In this document: positions 32,767 through 36,019 of the stretch, one piece after another
Numbering within the stretch: the stretch's first letter is position 1
How the letters are laid out: each line of letters opens with the position of its first letter
Source of the DNA: Oscillospiraceae bacterium
Lineage (GTDB): Bacteria; Bacillota_A; Clostridia; Oscillospirales; Oscillospiraceae
Assembly: GCA_017545325.1 (NCBI GenBank)
Contig: JAFWOX010000063.1
Span: forward strand, 1 to 36,019
Length of the DNA stretch: 36,019 bases
Direction of reading: 5' to 3'
Translations under genes and position numbers: made by a program
Notes under the pieces: model-generated
Databases searched by the model: none
The model's input: only the letters and a program-made list of their open reading frames with translations
Told to the model about the DNA's origin: nothing

Positions 32767-33636
32767 GTGGAAGCAAGGGAATACTATGAATGCCATGGTC
32801 ACATTTTCATGGATGGGACCAACTATAAGAACGCCATGGCCCGGCACCGTCCTGAGCCGGATAAGGCCCTCATCCGGGAGCGCCTTGCGGCTTTGCGGGC
32901 CGCCGGGGTGGTGTATTACCGGGATGGAGGCGATATCCTGGGGGCCTCCGCCTATGCCCGGGAGGCGGCGGGGGAATACGGGATCGAGTACCGCACCTGC
33001 GTTTTTGCCACCCACAAGCGCAAGCAGTACGGCTGGATCGTGGGCCATGCCTTCCAGGGAGCGGGAGAATTCCGCGCCCTGGTGGAGCGGGCGAAGGCGG
33101 AGCGGGCGGATTTCATCAAGCTCATGATCTCCGGCATCATGGATTTCCAGACCCCGGGCGGTCTCATGGGCGGCGGCCTGGAGCCGGGGGAGATCGGGGA
33201 GCTGATCCATATTGCCCATGGGGAGGGCTTCCGGGTCATGGCCCATGTGAACGGGGCGGAGCGGATCCGGATCGCCCTGGAGGCCGGGCTGGACAGCGTG
33301 GAGCACGGGTATTTCGGGGATGAGGACTGCCTCCGTTACCTGGCCCAGACCGGAGCCGTGTGGGTCCCCACCCTGGCGGCCACCGCGGGCTTCGCCGGAA
33401 GGGAGGGGTTCGGCCCCGGTGTAGCGGAGGCGAATGTCCGCAGCCAGGGGGATATGCTGCGAAGGGCGGCGGAGATGGGCGTCCTTATCGCCGCCGGGTC
33501 TGACGCGGGAGCCTACGGCGTCCCCCCGGATACGGGCATTCATATGGAGCATGCCCTGCTGGCGGCGGCGGGCGTCCCCGCGAAAACTCTCCGGGCGGGG
33601 GACAAGGCCATCCGGGAGCGGTTCAAACGGGACTGA
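32767..33636 (+). CDS. Metal-dependent amidohydrolase
   Basis: A 289-residue amidohydrolase-superfamily enzyme. Metal ligands can be read as HxH (CHGHIF), K in FIKLM, H in MAHVNG, H in VEHGYF and D in AGSDAG, in the usual order. It lacks the small N-terminal beta-sandwich of many relatives. The start is GTG at 32767, 13 bases after the dehydrogenase stop. The substrate is unknown; cotranscription with the dehydrogenase suggests one catabolic route (for example a cyclic amide or lactone). Confidence 0.85.
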   Translation: MEAREYYECHGHIFMDGTNYKNAMARHRPEPDKALIRERLAALRAAGVVYYRDGGDILGASAYAREAAGEYGIEYRTCVFATHKRKQYGWIVGHAFQGAGEFRALVERAKAERADFIKLMISGIMDFQTPGGLMGGGLEPGEIGELIHIAHGEGFRVMAHVNGAERIRIALEAGLDSVEHGYFGDEDCLRYLAQTGAVWVPTLAATAGFAGREGFGPGVAEANVRSQGDMLRRAAEMGVLIAAGSDAGAYGVPPDTGIHMEHALLAAAGVPAKTLRAGDKAIRERFKRD

Positions 33637-33676
33637 AATGAACAGGCGGCGGAGCGAAACGCTCTGCCGTCCTTTT

Positions 33677-34414
33677 TTATTCGCAGGAATCGATGGCGGG
33701 AAGAAGCTCCGCCCAGCGGGAAAGGCGCAGATGGGGGAAATCCGGCTCCAGCTCGTCCGCCGCAGACCGGTAGGGGCAGGGGAGCTCCGGGCAGACATAG
33801 TATACCGGGAACAGGCCCGATTCATGCGCGCCGAGGATATCGGCCCGGGGATTGTCTCCGCAGTACCAGACCTGTTTTGCCTCCAGTCCCGCCTTTCGGA
33901 GGGCCAGACGGAAGAATTCCGGCGCAGGCTTCCGGGTGCCGTATTCGCAGGAGCAGAGGATAAAGGAAAAATCGTGCTCCGGCAGGAGACGGCCGATCCG
34001 CTTCTTCAGGTTTTCCTCCCGGAAGTTCATGTTGCTGAGCACGGCGGTGCGGATGCCTCTGGCCTTCAGCTCCCCAAGAAGGGAACGGATCCCCGGCATG
34101 GGCTTTCCCGGTCCCGCGGCATCCCAGAATACCCGCTCAAGGCGGATGAGATCCAGAGAGAAGGTCAGATCGAAGCCCTCGTAAATGAGGCGCTTTGCGC
34201 ACATATCCATCAGGTCCGCTCCCGCCGCCCGGGAGGCAGCCATGAGCCGCTCCAGCGCGGAGGCATAGGCGTCGGCCAGAGCGGCTGCGCCGATCCCCCG
34301 GGGATTTTCGGTGCAGCAGGTCAGCACCGCCCGGAAGCCGGCCTCCCGGTCGAAGGCGGGCTCGTAGACCAGGGTGTTGCCGTAGTCGAACAGGATCATT
34401 TCCGGTTTCCGCAT
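33677..34414 (-). CDS. HAD-superfamily hydrolase
   Basis: A 245-residue HAD phosphatase-like protein. Motif I is FDYGNTL, in which the second Asp of the usual DxD is Gly. Motif II is LSNMN, motif III K is in RKPAPEFF, and motif IV is YCGDNPRADI. Loss of the second Asp is seen in some phosphomutase or dehalogenase-like branches and makes normal phosphatase activity doubtful. ATG at 34414 has GAGG at 6-base spacing; ATG 34426 overlaps the mgtE stop (ATGA) and is possible. Second gene of the mgtE unit. Confidence 0.88.
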   Translation of the reverse strand: MRKPEMILFDYGNTLVYEPAFDREAGFRAVLTCCTENPRGIGAAALADAYASALERLMAASRAAGADLMDMCAKRLIYEGFDLTFSLDLIRLERVFWDAAGPGKPMPGIRSLLGELKARGIRTAVLSNMNFREENLKKRIGRLLPEHDFSFILCSCEYGTRKPAPEFFRLALRKAGLEAKQVWYCGDNPRADILGAHESGLFPVYYVCPELPCPYRSAADELEPDFPHLRLSRWAELLPAIDSCE

Positions 34415-34422
34415 CCCGTTCC

Positions 34423-35787
34423 TCATAGATGGAGCATGGCGGAGGCGATGGCAAAATAGATCAGCAGGCTCAACGCATCCACGATGGTGGTGATGAAGGG
34501 GCTGGCGCACACCGCCGGGTCGAGGCCGATCCGCTTGGCCAGAAGGGGCAGGCTGCAGCCGATGAGCTTTGCCGCCAGGATGGTGAGGATCATGGTGAAG
34601 CAGACCACCAGCGCCACGGAGACGGTGACCTCCGGATTATGCATGAGAAGCCGGTCCACCAGGATCACCTTCCCGAAGCAGACGACGGCCAGAGATACGC
34701 CGCAGAGGAGAGAGACCCGGGTCTCCTTCCAGATGACCGAAAGCACATCCGCCGGCTCCACCTCCCCCAGAGAGAGGCCGCGGATCACGGTGACGGAGGC
34801 CTGGCTGCCGGAGTTGCCGCCGGTATCCATGAGCATAGGGATGAACAGGAGCAGCGCACCCTGGGCCGCCAGCGCCGTCTCAAAGGAGCTGAGGATCATG
34901 CTGGTAAAGGTGGCGGAGACCATCAGGAGCAGCAGCCAGGGGATGCGCTTGGACCAGATGTCTGTCACGGCGGTGCGGAGATAGGGCTTGTCCGAAGGCA
35001 GGATGGCCGCCATCCTCTCAATATCCTCCGTGGCCTCTTCCTTAATGACGTCGATGGCGTCGTCAACCGTGACGATGCCCACCAGCCGGTTCTCGCCGTC
35101 CACCACCGGCAGGGCGGTGAAGTCATATTTGGCCAGGGCTTCCGCCGTGGCCTCCTGGTCCTCCAGGGTGGTGACGGAGATCACGTTGGTGTTCATCAGG
35201 TCCCGCACCAGGCTGTCCTCCTCCGCCAGAATGAGCGTGCGGATGGTGATGGTGCCGATGAGGTGCCGGGCGTCGTCCGTGATATAGCAGTTGTAAACGG
35301 TTTCCTTGTCAAAGCCTACCCGGCGGATGCGCTTGATGGCCTCCCCAACGGTCATGGCGGGGCGGAGGGTGACCATCTCCGTGGTCATGATGCTGCCGGC
35401 GCTGTCCTCCGGGTATTTCAGCAGCTCGTTGATGGTGGCCCGCAGGTCCGGATCGGCCTGCTGCAGGATGCGCTTTACCACATTGGCGGGCATCTCCTCC
35501 ACCAGATCGGCGGCGTCGTCGGCATAGAGCTCGTTCACCACTTCCTTGAGTTCGCTGTCCGAGAAGCCCTTGATGAGCATTTCCTGCTCCTCCGGGTCCA
35601 TCTCCACAAAGGTCTCCGCCGCCAGCTCCTTGGGAAGAAGGCGGAAGAAAAAGGGCAGGGTCTCTGCGGGAAGATCCTCGAAGATGGATTCGATGTCCGC
35701 CCCGTTCATGGTGACCAGAACGTCCCGGATGGCAGTATACTTTTTCTGCTTCAGCAGCATGCTGAAGGTGTCTGCGAGTGAAGCCAT
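34423..35787 (-). CDS. mgtE: Magnesium transporter MgtE
   Basis: A 454-residue Mg2+ channel/transporter. The N-terminal helical superfamily domain (about 1-130), a CBS pair (about 135-255, with MTTEMVTLRP and VISVTTLED starts) and five transmembrane helices (about 280-454) with the family's GNSGSQAS motif are visible. CBS domains sense cell Mg2+ and close the pore. GGAGGGCGGAG precedes the ATG. No M-box riboswitch is visible in the short leader. Confidence 0.97.
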   Translation of the reverse strand: MASLADTFSMLLKQKKYTAIRDVLVTMNGADIESIFEDLPAETLPFFFRLLPKELAAETFVEMDPEEQEMLIKGFSDSELKEVVNELYADDAADLVEEMPANVVKRILQQADPDLRATINELLKYPEDSAGSIMTTEMVTLRPAMTVGEAIKRIRRVGFDKETVYNCYITDDARHLIGTITIRTLILAEEDSLVRDLMNTNVISVTTLEDQEATAEALAKYDFTALPVVDGENRLVGIVTVDDAIDVIKEEATEDIERMAAILPSDKPYLRTAVTDIWSKRIPWLLLLMVSATFTSMILSSFETALAAQGALLLFIPMLMDTGGNSGSQASVTVIRGLSLGEVEPADVLSVIWKETRVSLLCGVSLAVVCFGKVILVDRLLMHNPEVTVSVALVVCFTMILTILAAKLIGCSLPLLAKRIGLDPAVCASPFITTIVDALSLLIYFAIASAMLHL

Positions 35788-35822
35788 GCTCCGCCCTCCC
35801 TTCGGCTCAAAGGTGAGTATTC

Positions 35823-35851
35823 AGTATACCCGATTATACAAAAGAATTCAA
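35823..35851 (-). promoter_or_regulatory. Promoter of mgtE
   Basis: Minus-strand TTGAAT (35851-35846), a 17-base spacer and TATACT (35828-35823), 35 bases before the start codon. Confidence 0.75.
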
Positions 35852-35944
35852 GGGTTTTGCGCGCCCGGTTAGGGCGGAAAATGTAGAGTCGTCAATGATG
35901 GGTGACACATTCCTCGAAAAAAATAAGACGTAGATTATGGGATT

Positions 35945-35995
35945 GAATTTGAGGAAGAAGGAGGAGCCGGAGGCGACGCCTTCTTCCTCAAATTC
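35945..35995. repeat. 17-bp perfect inverted repeat
   Basis: GAATTTGAGGAAGAAGG (35945-35961) and its exact complement (35979-35995) enclose a 17-base GC-rich centre. There is no gene here and no T-run. It may be an extragenic palindrome or the end of a gene outside the window. Confidence 0.8.
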
Positions 35996-36019
35996 GGCGC
36001 GGTTCAGATGGTCTTGCTC

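Noticed and set aside
34429..35781. Plus-strand open frame opposite mgtE
   Set aside because: Shadow of a well-recognised gene; His/Asp/Gly-rich and without a ribosome-binding site.
35788..35900. M-box magnesium riboswitch before mgtE
   Set aside because: The leader from the predicted promoter is only about 35 bases and no M-box consensus segments are visible.

Overview
The window looks like a chromosomal piece of a GC-rich, low-oxygen member of the Bacillota (Clostridia, probably close to Oscillospiraceae). The reasons are strong Gram-positive style Shine-Dalgarno sites in front of almost every gene, TTG/GTG starts, sigma-A-like promoters with 17-base spacers, a ferredoxin:thioredoxin reductase-type protein beside thioredoxin, S-layer homology motifs and general anaerobe family content. 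The genus call is an inference. There are no rRNA or tRNA genes, no CRISPR array and no transposase.

Layout. 1-240: an intergenic run of six inverted repeats. 254-5130 (-): an ABC export operon (GldA-like ATPase, GldF-like permease, GldG-like and DUF4340-like proteins). 5402-7641 (+): rpmE, hflX (apparently without a canonical start codon) and a YigZ/IMPACT protein. 7685-12946 (+): a DUF3237-like protein, an AlaX-type tRNA editing protein, deoC, deoD, a small nitroreductase, an iron-type alcohol dehydrogenase and a small polyproline-tailed membrane protein. 13.1-15.75 kb: an AT-richer accessory island with four unfamiliar minus-strand genes and a divergent XRE repressor. 15900-19100 (-): a large FtsX/MacB-type permease. 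19244-22103 (-): glpK and a frameshifted FAD-dependent oxidoreductase, divergent from a monoacylglycerol-lipase-like hydrolase. 23215-24648 (+): a membrane-anchored alpha/beta hydrolase, thioredoxin and an FTR-like catalytic protein. 24736-28155: a LexA-like self-cleaving repressor with a GNAT and a MazG-like gene (-), divergent from DNA polymerase IV and a small hypothetical (+). 28225-30409 (+): TfoX-N and DUF3795 proteins, then an ECF sigma factor and a membrane partner. 30479-31851 (-): a frameshifted SGNH hydrolase with SLH repeats. 31962-33636 (+): a short-chain dehydrogenase and an amidohydrolase. 33677-35787 (-): MgtE and a HAD phosphatase. 35788-36019 holds the mgtE promoter and a 17-bp perfect inverted repeat.

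How the parts may work together. deoC, deoD and the alcohol dehydrogenase fit deoxynucleoside salvage: phosphorolysis, then aldol cleavage to acetaldehyde, then reduction. The lipase-like gene and glpK fit glycerol recovery from acylglycerols. The LexA-like repressor and polymerase IV share one intergenic region that holds a perfect inverted repeat placed over the polymerase promoter, which suggests a small damage-inducible mutagenesis module.

The most unusual part is the AT-rich island. Its XRE repressor gene and a consensus TTGACA-17-TATAAA promoter overlap an inverted-repeat operator. That promoter drives two proteins with the same cysteine-containing CFI-box-like C-terminal domain, one joined to a Cys-rich N-terminus and one to five tandem GYxYxEGLxRIGRID repeats, plus a two-helix membrane protein and a further glycine/aspartate-rich protein. 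I cannot assign a function to it.
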